The position numbers and the translations under genes are program-made. The notes below the pieces were generated by a model, which searched no databases, was not told the DNA's origin, and saw only the letters and a list, made by a program, of their open reading frames with translations. Of a stretch of DNA of 64,000 nucleotides, positions 1 to 8,464 are shown one piece after another (the first letter of the stretch is position 1; each line of letters starts with the position of its first letter). The stretch comes from Thermostichus vulcanus str. 'Rupite' (GTDB taxonomy: Bacteria; Cyanobacteriota; Cyanobacteriia; Thermostichales; Thermostichaceae): NCBI RefSeq assembly GCF_022848905.1, contig NZ_JAFIRA010000003.1, positions 62,001-126,000 of the forward strand, read 5' to 3'.

Positions 1-352
1 TGGGGGGCATGGGTTTGTACTTGAGCATCAGCTCACCCAAGCTGTGGCCGGTCAGATACTCCATCACCAGATAGGGGTGATTGCTTTCCAAGCCATAGTC
101 GAGCACTTTGACAATGGAGGGATGCTCCCCCAGCAAAGTGCTGATGCGGACTTCCTGCCCGAACCGCTTGCGCAATTGCTGCTGAGTCTTCTCGTCTCCA
201 GCCAAGTTTTGGTGCAAGAGCTTCACCGCCACTGGACGATTAAACAGGCGTGTGTCGATTGCTTTAAACACTTGGCCCATGCCACCCGCTGAGATGCTTT
301 GAACCAGTTGATAGCGCTGACCGATCAACTTCCCAGGAGCAAGCTGGTTCAT
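1..352 (-). CDS. Serine/threonine protein kinase, N-terminal part (runs off window)
   Basis: The gene starts with ATG at 352 and leaves the window at base 1, so only the first 117 residues are visible. They form the N-lobe of a Hanks-type kinase: a glycine-rich loop reading SAGGMGQVFKA, the ATP-anchoring lysine in PVAVKLL, a helix-C region, and the hinge YLVMEYLTGHSLGE. The GGMG variant is typical of bacterial PknB-like kinases. The catalytic loop and any sensor or membrane part lie outside the window. It is divergent from the antiporter gene at 533, with about 180 bases shared between them. Confidence 0.88.
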   Translation of the reverse strand, partial: MNQLAPGKLIGQRYQLVQSISAGGMGQVFKAIDTRLFNRPVAVKLLHQNLAGDEKTQQQLRKRFGQEVRISTLLGEHPSIVKVLDYGLESNHPYLVMEYLTGHSLGELMLKYKPMPP

Positions 353-532
353 AAGCGGCAGAGGAGCTTTTACCCTCCGATTCTAATGCGTGCGGCTACT
401 AGACGGTCTGTATTCTGCCTGACGGTCTTTTCAAGGTGTGAATGGACGGTTAAAAGCCGCTTGTAAGAATCTGATAGACTCATGCGGGCACTTTGTCCCG
501 TTCGGGTGTATTCGCTGTTTGTCAGGTGATCT

Positions 533-2614
533 ATGTTTGCCAAGTTCGCCAACTGGACCCAGATGCATGGGGATCCTCTGGCAGTAGCCATTGGCCCGGT
601 GGAGAATCCGGTGCTGGTGTTTTTGATCATCATGACGATCATGCTGGTGGCCCCCTTGCTGTTTGAGCGGGTACGGTTGCCGGGGATCATCGGGTTGATC
701 TTGGCCGGCTTGGTGGTTGGCCCCTACGGCCTGGGCATCCTGCAGCGGGACGACACCATTATCCTGCTCGGCACAGTGGGGCTGTTGTTCCTCATGTTTA
801 TGGCTGGGTTGGAAACCAGCCTGGAGGATTTGAAGTTGAATGCGGGCAAGGCCAGTATTTTTGGTGCCCTCACTTTTTTGTTACCAATGCTGATTGGCAC
901 CGGGGCCATGCTGGCGCTGGGTTACAACTTTTTGGCGGCGGTGCTGGTAGCCTCCTGTTTTGCCTCCCACACCCTGATTGGCCTGCCGATTGTCTCGAAG
1001 CTGGGTTTGATGCGCCTACAAACGGTGACCGCAACCCTGGGGGCAACCCTGATCACCAATGTTTTGGCGCTGTTGGTGCTGGCGGTGGTGGTGCGGGCCC
1101 ATCAAGGGGAACTGACGCTGCAATTTTGGCTTACCCTGATCCCTTTGCTCACCCTCTACACCTTTGCCACCCTCTGGGGAGTTCCGAAGCTGGGAGGTTG
1201 GTTCTTTCAGCGCTTCGGGCACGATGAAGGGGCGGAGTTTACCTTCGTCATCGCCACCCTATTTGTGGTGGCCTATGGGGCAGAACTGATTGGCATTGAG
1301 CCGGTGGTGGGAGCCTTTCTGGCGGGTACCGCCATTACGCCGATCATCCCGCAGCTGAGTCCGCTCATGAACCGGATTCAGTTCATTGGTAATACCCTGT
1401 TTGTGCCCTTCTTTTTGATCTCGGTGGGGATGCTGATCAACCCCGGCATTCTGTTGGGGGAGCCGCGATCTCTGCTAGTGGGGGGGGTGATGATCGGGGC
1501 GGAGGTGGTGAGCAAGTTTGGGGCTGCTTGGATCCCGGCACAACTGTTTGGCTGGCGCTTCTCTAGCACGATGGTGATGTTTGGCCTGTCAATGGCTCAG
1601 GCGGCGGCAACGCTGGCGGCAATCACGGTGGCCTTTGAGGTGGAGCTGGTGGATGAGCTGACGGTGAATGGCACCATCGCCATGATCCTGGTCACCTGTG
1701 TTGCTTCTCCTTGGATTGTCGCCCGCTGGGGGGAACAAATGCAGCCGACGGAAGTGCTGGCAGAATCGACGGAATTACCGAAGCCTCGATGGGGAAGCCG
1801 GGTCTTGGTGCCGGTGGCCAACCCGGATACCGAGAATAATCTGCTGCGGCTGGCTTTAATTCTGGCCAAAAAAGAGGGTGGAACGCTGCTTCCCCTCCAT
1901 GTGCTGGTGGATCGCACCGGCATTTCACCGGGAGCGCTTTCCCAGCAGGAGCAGTTGTTGGCTTTTGCAGAAGCCTTTGCTCACAGTGCCCTGACCCAGG
2001 TGGAACCGATTCGGCGGGTGGATGACTCTATTGATAAAGGGATCGTCCGCTCGGCAGCAGAACGGCAGGCCAGCTTGGTGGTGCTGGGGTGGAAGGGCTA
2101 CTCCACCTATGCAGAGAATTTTTTCGGCAGTGTCATCGATGCAGTAGTACGGCAGGCCGGGATCCCGGTGCTGATCACCCGCTTTCCGGTGGCGATCGAA
2201 ATGACCCGACGCATTCTCTTGGCTGCTGCTGAGCCGGAGGTATCTGCCCGTTCCCTGCAGGAGACGGTGGGATTGGCGCAAACCTTGGCCAACGAGTTGA
2301 AAGCCGGTCTGCAGGTTCTCTTGGTGCAAACCCGACCGGGAGGGGAACGAGCAGTTCCTAAGCCGAAGTTGGACGAAACAGACTTCCCGAACTTACCGAT
2401 TCAACGGGTGCAGGGGGGTGTGGTGGCGGAAGTTCTCAAGGCACTGCAGCCGGGAGATCTGTTAATGTTGATCCCCAGCGAAGGTCGCAATCCATCCCGC
2501 TTAGGGCGAGAACCGGAGATCATCGCCCGCAATCGACCCACCCTTTCCATGATCGTGGTACATGTGCCACGGGATCCCGCCCATCGGGTGCCGACGGAGC
2601 AAAGCTGGTATTAA
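533..2614 (+). CDS. CPA2-family cation:proton antiporter with C-terminal universal-stress domains
   Basis: This is a 693-residue membrane transporter that should exchange Na+ or K+ for protons. Residues about 20 to 400 hold about a dozen hydrophobic segments of the KefB/CPA2 type, with the family signatures LPGIIGLILAGLVVGPYGLG and PVVGAFLAGTAI. After the membrane part, residues about 425 to 555 form a universal stress protein (USP) domain with the nucleotide-binding pattern VVLGWKG...FFGSVIDAVV. A second, more diverged USP-like unit follows to the C-terminus. Fusion to USP domains suggests nucleotide control of transport, which is inference. ATG at 533 is taken as start; no strong ribosome site is visible, and the next ATG is at 563. 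Confidence 0.88.
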   Translation: MFAKFANWTQMHGDPLAVAIGPVENPVLVFLIIMTIMLVAPLLFERVRLPGIIGLILAGLVVGPYGLGILQRDDTIILLGTVGLLFLMFMAGLETSLEDLKLNAGKASIFGALTFLLPMLIGTGAMLALGYNFLAAVLVASCFASHTLIGLPIVSKLGLMRLQTVTATLGATLITNVLALLVLAVVVRAHQGELTLQFWLTLIPLLTLYTFATLWGVPKLGGWFFQRFGHDEGAEFTFVIATLFVVAYGAELIGIEPVVGAFLAGTAITPIIPQLSPLMNRIQFIGNTLFVPFFLISVGMLINPGILLGEPRSLLVGGVMIGAEVVSKFGAAWIPAQLFGWRFSSTMVMFGLSMAQAAATLAAITVAFEVELVDELTVNGTIAMILVTCVASPWIVARWGEQMQPTEVLAESTELPKPRWGSRVLVPVANPDTENNLLRLALILAKKEGGTLLPLHVLVDRTGISPGALSQQEQLLAFAEAFAHSALTQVEPIRRVDDSIDKGIVRSAAERQASLVVLGWKGYSTYAENFFGSVIDAVVRQAGIPVLITRFPVAIEMTRRILLAAAEPEVSARSLQETVGLAQTLANELKAGLQVLLVQTRPGGERAVPKPKLDETDFPNLPIQRVQGGVVAEVLKALQPGDLLMLIPSEGRNPSRLGREPEIIARNRPTLSMIVVHVPRDPAHRVPTEQSWY

Positions 2615-2738
2615 AGCTGGTATTGAGTGAGGCATCTTACCTGAACTGCTGCCCCAGCCCGCCTGCTAGACTAAGATGTCCTGAATTTTGGGGCAAAGAA
2701 TCCGTGATCGTCACACAGTTGGGATAAATGGGATAGCT

Positions 2739-4925
2739 ATGGTTGCCTATTTGCTGGAAGTCGGCTGCGAAGAACTCCCGGCCAGCTTTGTGGACTCAGC
2801 TTTGCAGCAGTGGCAAACCGGGATCCCGGCCTCTTTGACAGAGGCTCATTTGCAAGCAGAGCAGATGCAACTTTTTGGAACACCACGCCGCTTGGCCGTT
2901 TTGTTGCAGGGATTACCGAATCAACAACCGGATCGCACCCTAGAAGTCAAAGGCCCGCCTGCCCAGATCGCCTACCAAGATGGCCAACTCACCGCCACCG
3001 GCGAGAAATTTGCCCAGAAGCAGGGGGTGGATCCCGGCAGTCTTGAGGTGCGGCAGGTGGGCAAGGGATCCTTTGTGTTTGCGGTGCAGAAGGTGCGGGG
3101 ACGACCGACGGCGGCAGTGATTCAAGAGTTGGCTCCCAGCTGGATTACGGGGCTGAGCGGCGAACGGCTGATGCGCTGGGCCTGTGGGGATTTGAAGTTT
3201 CCCCGTCCGATTCGCTGGTTGGTGTCTCTCTGGGATGATCAGGTGTTGCCCTTGTTGTTACCCACCCATGAGGGGAATACCAAGCCGGGATTGGTGGCAG
3301 GACGGGTTAGCCAAGGGCACCGGGTTTTGGGGCCAGGAGCGGTCATCCTGAAGCAAGCCGAGAGCTACAGCGAGCAGATGCAAGCCGCAGGGGTGAGTCC
3401 GGATCCGGCGGTGCGGCAGGCATCCATTCAGACAGAGGTGGCCAAGCTGGCGACCCAGGTGAATGGAGAGGCCCAGATCCCCCCCGCTTTGCTGCGGGAG
3501 GTGGTGCAATTGGTGGAATGGCCAACGGCAGTCTTGGGGCGGTTTGAACCGGAATTTCTCCGCTTACCGGCTGCGGTGATCGAGACGGTGATGATCACTC
3601 ACCAACGCTACTTTCCAGTCCGAGATCGACGGGATCCCCAAAAACTGTTGCCCTACTTCATCACCATCTCCAACGGTGACCCTGAACAGTCGGAACGAAT
3701 CGGGGCAGGCAATAGCCGCGTGGTGCGGGCGCGATTGTCGGATGCTCGCTTTTTCTACGAAGAAGATCTGCGGATCCCGTTGGCGGAGAAAGTGGATCGT
3801 CTTAAGGCCGTTACCTTTGCGGAAGGGCTGGGATCCATGCGGGACAAGGTGGAACGCATCCGCCAGATCAGCCGCCAGATTGCCCTAGCCTTGAACCTAG
3901 AACCGCAGGATCAGGCGCTGGTGGATCGCACCGCCCAACTGTGCAAAGCAGACTTGGTTACCCAGATGGTGTACGAGTTCCCAGAGTTGCAGGGGATCAT
4001 GGGGGCCGACTACGCCCGTCAGGATGGGGAACCGGAAGCCGTAGCAGACGGGATCGAGCAGCACTACTGGCCTCTGGGGGCGGGAGAGGCTCTGCCTACA
4101 ACCTTGACGGGTCGAGTAGTGGGTTGGGCGGATCGCCTGGATACGTTGGTGGGCATGTTTCGCTTGGGGCGGATCCCGACTGGATCTTCTGATCGGTTCG
4201 CTTTACGGCGGGCGGCCAATAGCTTGGTGTTGATCGCTTGGGATGCTGAGTGGGCATTGGATGTGAATCAGCTGCTGCAGAGACTGGTTCAGGAGTATGC
4301 GGAGGGCGATGCCGATACCCTGAGAGCGCTGCAGGAGTTCTTGGCCCAACGGCTGCAAACCCTTTTACAGGAGGAAAAACAGATCGATTATGATCTGGTC
4401 AGGGCAGTGTTGGGGGATCCTGAATCCCTCAGGCTTTCAGATGGGGACTCCGTAAAGTCAGAACAGTCCGATCTCCCTTTGCGAGCCTTGAGCAATTTGC
4501 CGCTGACTCTCTTGCGCGCTGAGTATCTGCAACATCTGCGGGCAACCGGGGAATTGGCAGATCTGTACCCCACCTTGAATCGCTGTGCCCGGCTGGCGGC
4601 GCAAGGTAGCTTAGACTATGACGTTGTGGATCCAGCGGCAGTGATCGATCCCCAACAGTTGCAGGATCCGGCAGAAATTCAACTTTACGAAGTCTGCCAA
4701 AGGATTTACCGCCGCGGTGTGGAGCCCGCCCTTCAGGGAGACTTTACCCCGTTGGTGGAAGCCCTGCAGGAAGCAGCCCCGCAGGTGGCACAGTTTTTTG
4801 AGGCAGTTTTGGTGATGGATCCCGATCCTGTCCTCCGAGCCAATCGCCTTAATTTGCTAGGTTTGCTGCGCAACCAGTCCCGCCTTTTGGGAGATATGGG
4901 GGCCGTTGTCATGCCAGGAAGCTAA
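2739..4925 (+). CDS. glyS: Glycine--tRNA ligase beta subunit
   Basis: The protein is the beta chain of the bacterial alpha2beta2 glycyl-tRNA synthetase, which binds tRNA while the alpha chain (glyQ, not in this window) activates glycine. The N-terminus MVAYLLEVGCEELPASFV is the family signature, and the C-terminus carries the DALR-type anticodon-binding region ending in RLNLLGLLR. Length is 728 residues, normal for the family. The frame is open upstream to a TTG at 2688, but those 17 residues do not resemble GlyS, so ATG 2739 is preferred. Its 3' end overlaps the convergent fructosamine-kinase gene by 17 bases. Confidence 0.95.
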   Translation: MVAYLLEVGCEELPASFVDSALQQWQTGIPASLTEAHLQAEQMQLFGTPRRLAVLLQGLPNQQPDRTLEVKGPPAQIAYQDGQLTATGEKFAQKQGVDPGSLEVRQVGKGSFVFAVQKVRGRPTAAVIQELAPSWITGLSGERLMRWACGDLKFPRPIRWLVSLWDDQVLPLLLPTHEGNTKPGLVAGRVSQGHRVLGPGAVILKQAESYSEQMQAAGVSPDPAVRQASIQTEVAKLATQVNGEAQIPPALLREVVQLVEWPTAVLGRFEPEFLRLPAAVIETVMITHQRYFPVRDRRDPQKLLPYFITISNGDPEQSERIGAGNSRVVRARLSDARFFYEEDLRIPLAEKVDRLKAVTFAEGLGSMRDKVERIRQISRQIALALNLEPQDQALVDRTAQLCKADLVTQMVYEFPELQGIMGADYARQDGEPEAVADGIEQHYWPLGAGEALPTTLTGRVVGWADRLDTLVGMFRLGRIPTGSSDRFALRRAANSLVLIAWDAEWALDVNQLLQRLVQEYAEGDADTLRALQEFLAQRLQTLLQEEKQIDYDLVRAVLGDPESLRLSDGDSVKSEQSDLPLRALSNLPLTLLRAEYLQHLRATGELADLYPTLNRCARLAAQGSLDYDVVDPAAVIDPQQLQDPAEIQLYEVCQRIYRRGVEPALQGDFTPLVEALQEAAPQVAQFFEAVLVMDPDPVLRANRLNLLGLLRNQSRLLGDMGAVVMPGS

Positions 4926-5832
4926 GGCACTGCTGCAGGGCTCGGCTAACCGAACCCATATAGCCTTCTCCAAACAAGTTGAGATGGTTAAGCCAGTGGT
5001 AGAGCTGGTAAAGAGGTTTGCGTCTGGGGTAGCCCGGATCCAAAGGATAGGCCCACTGATAGGCTTGATAAAACTCCGCCGGGAAACCCCCAAACAATTC
5101 CGTCATTGCCAGATCCGTCTCCCGATCCCCGTAGTAGAGGGCCGGATCAAAAATGACTGGCGTTCCATCCGGCAGAGCCCCATAGTTGCCGCCCCACAAA
5201 TCCCCATGGAGCAAGGCCGGATCCGGTCTGTAGCCCTGGAAAAATGCCTCCAGCTCCGCCATCACCCTTTCTACTTGGGTGACCCACTGACCGCGATAGC
5301 CCTGTTGACAAGCCAGCTTCACCTGGTAGAAGAGCCGATGCTCTCGATAAAAGTCCAGCCAATCCTGTTCCCAAGGGTTCATCTGGGGCGTTGAGCCAAT
5401 CGTGTTGTTGCGCTCCCAGCCATAGCGACCATTGGGGGAGAGGGTGCGGTGCAACTGGGCCAACTGGGATCCCAGTAAACTGGCGGTCTGGGGACGCGGT
5501 GAGGTCAAATCCAAGTACTCCAACACCAGATAGGCTTGCTCTTCAGCGGATCCCCAGACCAAGGGTTGGGGCACCCGAATGGCATTGGCAGCGGCCAAGG
5601 TTTGTAATCCGGCGGCTTCGGCAGCAAACATCTCCAAGGCCCCCATCACCCCAGCTCTGCCTCCACGGGCCAACTTGACAAAGTAGTCTTTTGGGTAGTC
5701 TTTTTGACCACAGGAAAGCCGATAGGTGGCGTTGATGCTGCCACCACTGACAGAGCGATACTGCAAGGTTTGCAAGGGATCCCCTGTCGCTTCCGACAGG
5801 TGCTGAGCAATGGCTTGCCAAATGGGCTGCAT
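4909..5832 (-). CDS. Fructosamine-3-kinase family protein
   Basis: This 307-residue protein belongs to the fructosamine/ketosamine-3-kinase family (aminoglycoside-phosphotransferase fold), which phosphorylates sugars attached to protein amines so that they fall off. Visible motifs are the nucleotide lysine in DYFVKLARGG, the catalytic HGDLWGGNYG and the metal-binding DPALYYGDRETDLAM. An in-frame GTG at 5850 would add six residues; ATG 5832 is chosen because MQPIWQAIAQHLSEATG matches the family N-terminus. The real substrate in cyanobacteria is not known from sequence. Confidence 0.85.
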   Translation of the reverse strand: MQPIWQAIAQHLSEATGDPLQTLQYRSVSGGSINATYRLSCGQKDYPKDYFVKLARGGRAGVMGALEMFAAEAAGLQTLAAANAIRVPQPLVWGSAEEQAYLVLEYLDLTSPRPQTASLLGSQLAQLHRTLSPNGRYGWERNNTIGSTPQMNPWEQDWLDFYREHRLFYQVKLACQQGYRGQWVTQVERVMAELEAFFQGYRPDPALLHGDLWGGNYGALPDGTPVIFDPALYYGDRETDLAMTELFGGFPAEFYQAYQWAYPLDPGYPRRKPLYQLYHWLNHLNLFGEGYMGSVSRALQQCLSFLA

Positions 5833-5885
5833 AAAAGCTGAAATCAGCACTCCAAATTATTTTTCAGAACCTTTCAGGTGGCCCT

Positions 5886-6338
5886 CTACTCGCTTTCCGT
5901 AACGGTTTTTGCCTTGGGATCCAACGCTGCCCCGGCCCCGTAGGAGTCGATATCGATGGCCTGGGATCCACCCATCACCAGCAGCTCCAACAGGGATCCC
6001 ATCTGCCACCACACCAAACCCCCGGTGAACAGCACCAGGATCCCGCCCACCAGACCGGCCAAAGCCAGGGATAGCCCAAATACGTACAGACAAGCGGCCA
6101 CAAAACCAAAGGTAAACAGACAACAAAGGCCGTAGGTGAGGATAACCCCAGGGGTGCGGTAACGAATCTGCGCCTGGCTATCCCGGTTCAGATGCCAAAA
6201 GGCCACCTGATATTCCAACTTGTCTTTGAAAATAATGCCGAAAATGATCGCAAAAAAACTGAACAGGGCAATAGCAGAGTAGATCGGAGGGTTAACAAAG
6301 GTGTAGGGAAAGTCGCTGCCGCTGTAAACCGATTCCAT
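5886..6338 (-). CDS. Small integral membrane protein of unknown function
   Basis: I do not recognise a family. The 150-residue product has about three hydrophobic segments: residues about 18-38 (YSAIALFSFFAIIFGIIF), about 63-85 and about 88-110. A short polar C-terminus ends in KAKTVTESE. ATG 6338 is preferred over the upstream GTG at 6347 because an AGGTGG ribosome site sits at the right distance before it. The gene lies between the fructosamine-kinase gene (same strand, downstream) and the divergent gatA. Confidence 0.7.
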   Translation of the reverse strand: MESVYSGSDFPYTFVNPPIYSAIALFSFFAIIFGIIFKDKLEYQVAFWHLNRDSQAQIRYRTPGVILTYGLCCLFTFGFVAACLYVFGLSLALAGLVGGILVLFTGGLVWWQMGSLLELLVMGGSQAIDIDSYGAGAALDPKAKTVTESE

Positions 6339-6518
6339 AGCGCCCACCTGATTTCAGGATGCAAACCTTCTGCAGCTTAACATTTCTTAGTGTCTCTGGT
6401 GTCCCTGGTTGTCAGACCCACAGTCGAAGAAGTCGCCGGGAAGGGATCCCATCTGGATTACCCTAGAGAGGGCTTTGTCTAGCCCCATCCGCGTTTGCCT
6501 TTCCCTGCGAGTTGGTCT

Positions 6519-8045
6519 ATGTCCGTGATCCGTGCCCTGCATACCCAGTTGGTGAAGAAAGAGCGCTCTGCCGAAGAGATCGCCCGTGAATACCTGGATC
6601 GTCTCACCCAACTGGAGCCGCAGCTGAAAAGTTTCATCACAGTGACGGAGGAGCTGGCTCTCCAACAGGCTAGGGCTGTGGATGCCCAGATTCAAGCTGG
6701 GGAAGAGATTGGCCCTTTGGCAGGGATCCCGATTGCCATCAAAGACAACCTCTGTACGCGGGGGATCCCCACAACTTGTGCCTCCAAGATCCTGCAGGGG
6801 TTTATTCCTCCCTATGAGTCCACAGTGACGGCGCGACTGGCGGCAGCAGGCATGGTTACAGTGGGCAAAACCAACCTGGATGAGTTTGCCATGGGCAGTT
6901 CCACTGAGAACTCTGCTTTTCAACTCACCGCCAACCCCTGGGACTTAACTCGTGTACCAGGGGGATCCTCCGGCGGATCGGCGGCGGCGGTAGCTGCCGA
7001 TCAAGCCGTGGTGGCTTTGGGTTCCGATACCGGTGGGTCGATCCGTCAGCCGGCAGCCTTCTGTGGGGTGGTGGGCCTGAAACCCACCTACGGACTGGTG
7101 TCTCGCTATGGATTGGTGGCCTTTGCCTCTTCTTTGGATCAAATCGGGCCGTTCGGACGCACCGTTGAGGATGTGGCGTTGCTGCTGCAAGGGATCGCCG
7201 GTCACGACCCGATGGACTCCACCAGCCTCAAGGTACCCATTCCCGACTACAGCCAGGCTTTGATCCCAGAGATCAAGGGCTTGAAGGTGGGGGTGATCCG
7301 CGATCTGTTGGGGCAGGGGTGTGGTGATGAAACCCGTGCCGCTGTCCAAGCGGCCATTCAACATCTGCAAGAGTTGGGAGCTGAGATCCTCGAGATCGAT
7401 TGCCCCAGTTTTCAGTACGGTCTGGCCACCTACTACATCATTGCCCCGTCGGAAGCCTCCGCCAATTTGGCCCGCTACGACGGCGTGAAATACGGGCTAC
7501 GGGCACCTGCCGACTCGTTGGTGCCTATGTATGCCAAAACTCGGGAGCAAGGCTTTGGGCCTGAGGTAAAACGCCGCATTATGATCGGCACCTATGCCCT
7601 TTCCTCCGGCTATTACGATGCCTATTACCTAAAGGCCCAGAAGGTGCGTACCCTAATCAAGCAAGACTTTCTCAAGGCCTTTCAAAAGGTGGATGTGCTG
7701 GTCAGCCCCACCACGCCGACCCCAGCCTTCAAAGCAGGTGAGCGGGAGGATCCCCTCAGCATGTATCTGTGCGACCTGATGACCATCCCGGTGAATTTGG
7801 CGGGTTTGCCGGGGCTAAGCTTGCCCTGCGGGTTTGTGGATGGGCTACCGATTGGCCTACAAATTGTGGGTAATGCCCTCCAGGAGAGCAAAGTGTTACA
7901 GGTTGCCTACGCTTACGAGCAAAGCACCGACTGGCATAAACGTCGTCCCAGTCTTACCCAGCAACCCGTTGAAAAGCCCAAGGGATCCGACTCAACTTCT
8001 TCCTCGGGTCACTCCAAATCCAAAAAGACCCAAAAGAAGGGCTAG
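6519..8045 (+). CDS. gatA: Asp-tRNA(Asn)/Glu-tRNA(Gln) amidotransferase subunit A
   Basis: GatA is the amidase subunit of GatCAB, which makes ammonia from glutamine so that mischarged Glu-tRNA(Gln) or Asp-tRNA(Asn) can be amidated. The Ser-cisSer-Lys triad is visible: Lys75 in PIAIKDN, Ser149 in the glycine/serine-rich loop [11 protein letters not shown], and Ser173 in [15 protein letters not shown] 6519 gives 508 residues and the family-like start [11 protein letters not shown]; the frame is open to 6495. The last 30 residues are a low-complexity Ser/Lys-rich tail, an unusual add-on. gatB and gatC are not adjacent. Confidence 0.96.
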   Translation: MSVIRALHTQLVKKERSAEEIAREYLDRLTQLEPQLKSFITVTEELALQQARAVDAQIQAGEEIGPLAGIPIAIKDNLCTRGIPTTCASKILQGFIPPYESTVTARLAAAGMVTVGKTNLDEFAMGSSTENSAFQLTANPWDLTRVPGGSSGGSAAAVAADQAVVALGSDTGGSIRQPAAFCGVVGLKPTYGLVSRYGLVAFASSLDQIGPFGRTVEDVALLLQGIAGHDPMDSTSLKVPIPDYSQALIPEIKGLKVGVIRDLLGQGCGDETRAAVQAAIQHLQELGAEILEIDCPSFQYGLATYYIIAPSEASANLARYDGVKYGLRAPADSLVPMYAKTREQGFGPEVKRRIMIGTYALSSGYYDAYYLKAQKVRTLIKQDFLKAFQKVDVLVSPTTPTPAFKAGEREDPLSMYLCDLMTIPVNLAGLPGLSLPCGFVDGLPIGLQIVGNALQESKVLQVAYAYEQSTDWHKRRPSLTQQPVEKPKGSDSTSSSGHSKSKKTQKKG

Positions 8046-8151
8046 TTACAGCCCTTTCGCGGGTTTGCTACAACAACTGTTGTGTCCTGACCCCATTTTG
8101 AAAGGGCTCCGGGGATTCCCCCGTGCTAGGTGACTAGCGAAAGGGCTGTAA
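8046..8151 (+). other. 106-nt inverted-repeat element with switch-like internal repeat
   Basis: Directly after the gatA stop codon, 8046-8060 (TTACAGCCCTTTCGC) is the exact reverse complement of 8137-8151. Inside lie two small hairpins: 8070-8083, with a five-pair stem and AACT loop, and 8110-8123, with a GC-rich five-pair stem and ATTC loop. The core GAAAGGGCT occurs twice, at 8100-8108 and 8139-8147, and both copies can pair with AGCCCTTTC at 8050-8058, so two exclusive folds are possible. A run of T follows at about 8164-8170. It could be a gatA terminator, a structured RNA or a MITE-like element with 15-bp terminal repeats. Confidence 0.55.
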
Positions 8152-8464
8152 ACGGCTTTCCTGTTTTTTTATGGTGACAGCCTCAGGTATTCCAAATGTC
8201 AACACCCAATCGGGTAAGGATCCCAGGACAAAAACGCTCCCTCCCGACCATCTTTCCAGGAGAGCCGTTAAACAATAATTCCAGAAAATGGGATTAAACT
8301 TATAAAGATTGCCAGGAAAACTCTATCCCCTTGTGAGCGCGGTCGTTGACCTTGCTTGAATTCCGTAGTTTTGCGCATTTTCCTCAAGCAGCTTTTAACA
8401 TAAAAATAGAATTGATTCATAAATTGATCCATGATTGATTGCTTCATAATTGCGCGAATTGGAA
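8152..8464. other. Gene-free stretch upstream of the photoreceptor kinase
   Basis: No convincing gene is present. The first part holds a T run after the inverted-repeat element. The last 80 bases are AT-rich. They contain three copies of ATTGAT starting at 8411, 8423 and 8434, spaced 11-12 bases apart, about one helical turn. This looks like a regulator-binding region just before the kinase start, but no clear promoter hexamer pair could be fixed. Confidence 0.4.

Noticed and set aside
2688-2738. Upstream TTG start for glyS
   Set aside because: The added 17 residues are not conserved in GlyS; ATG 2739 starts the signature MVAYLLEVGCEELPAS.
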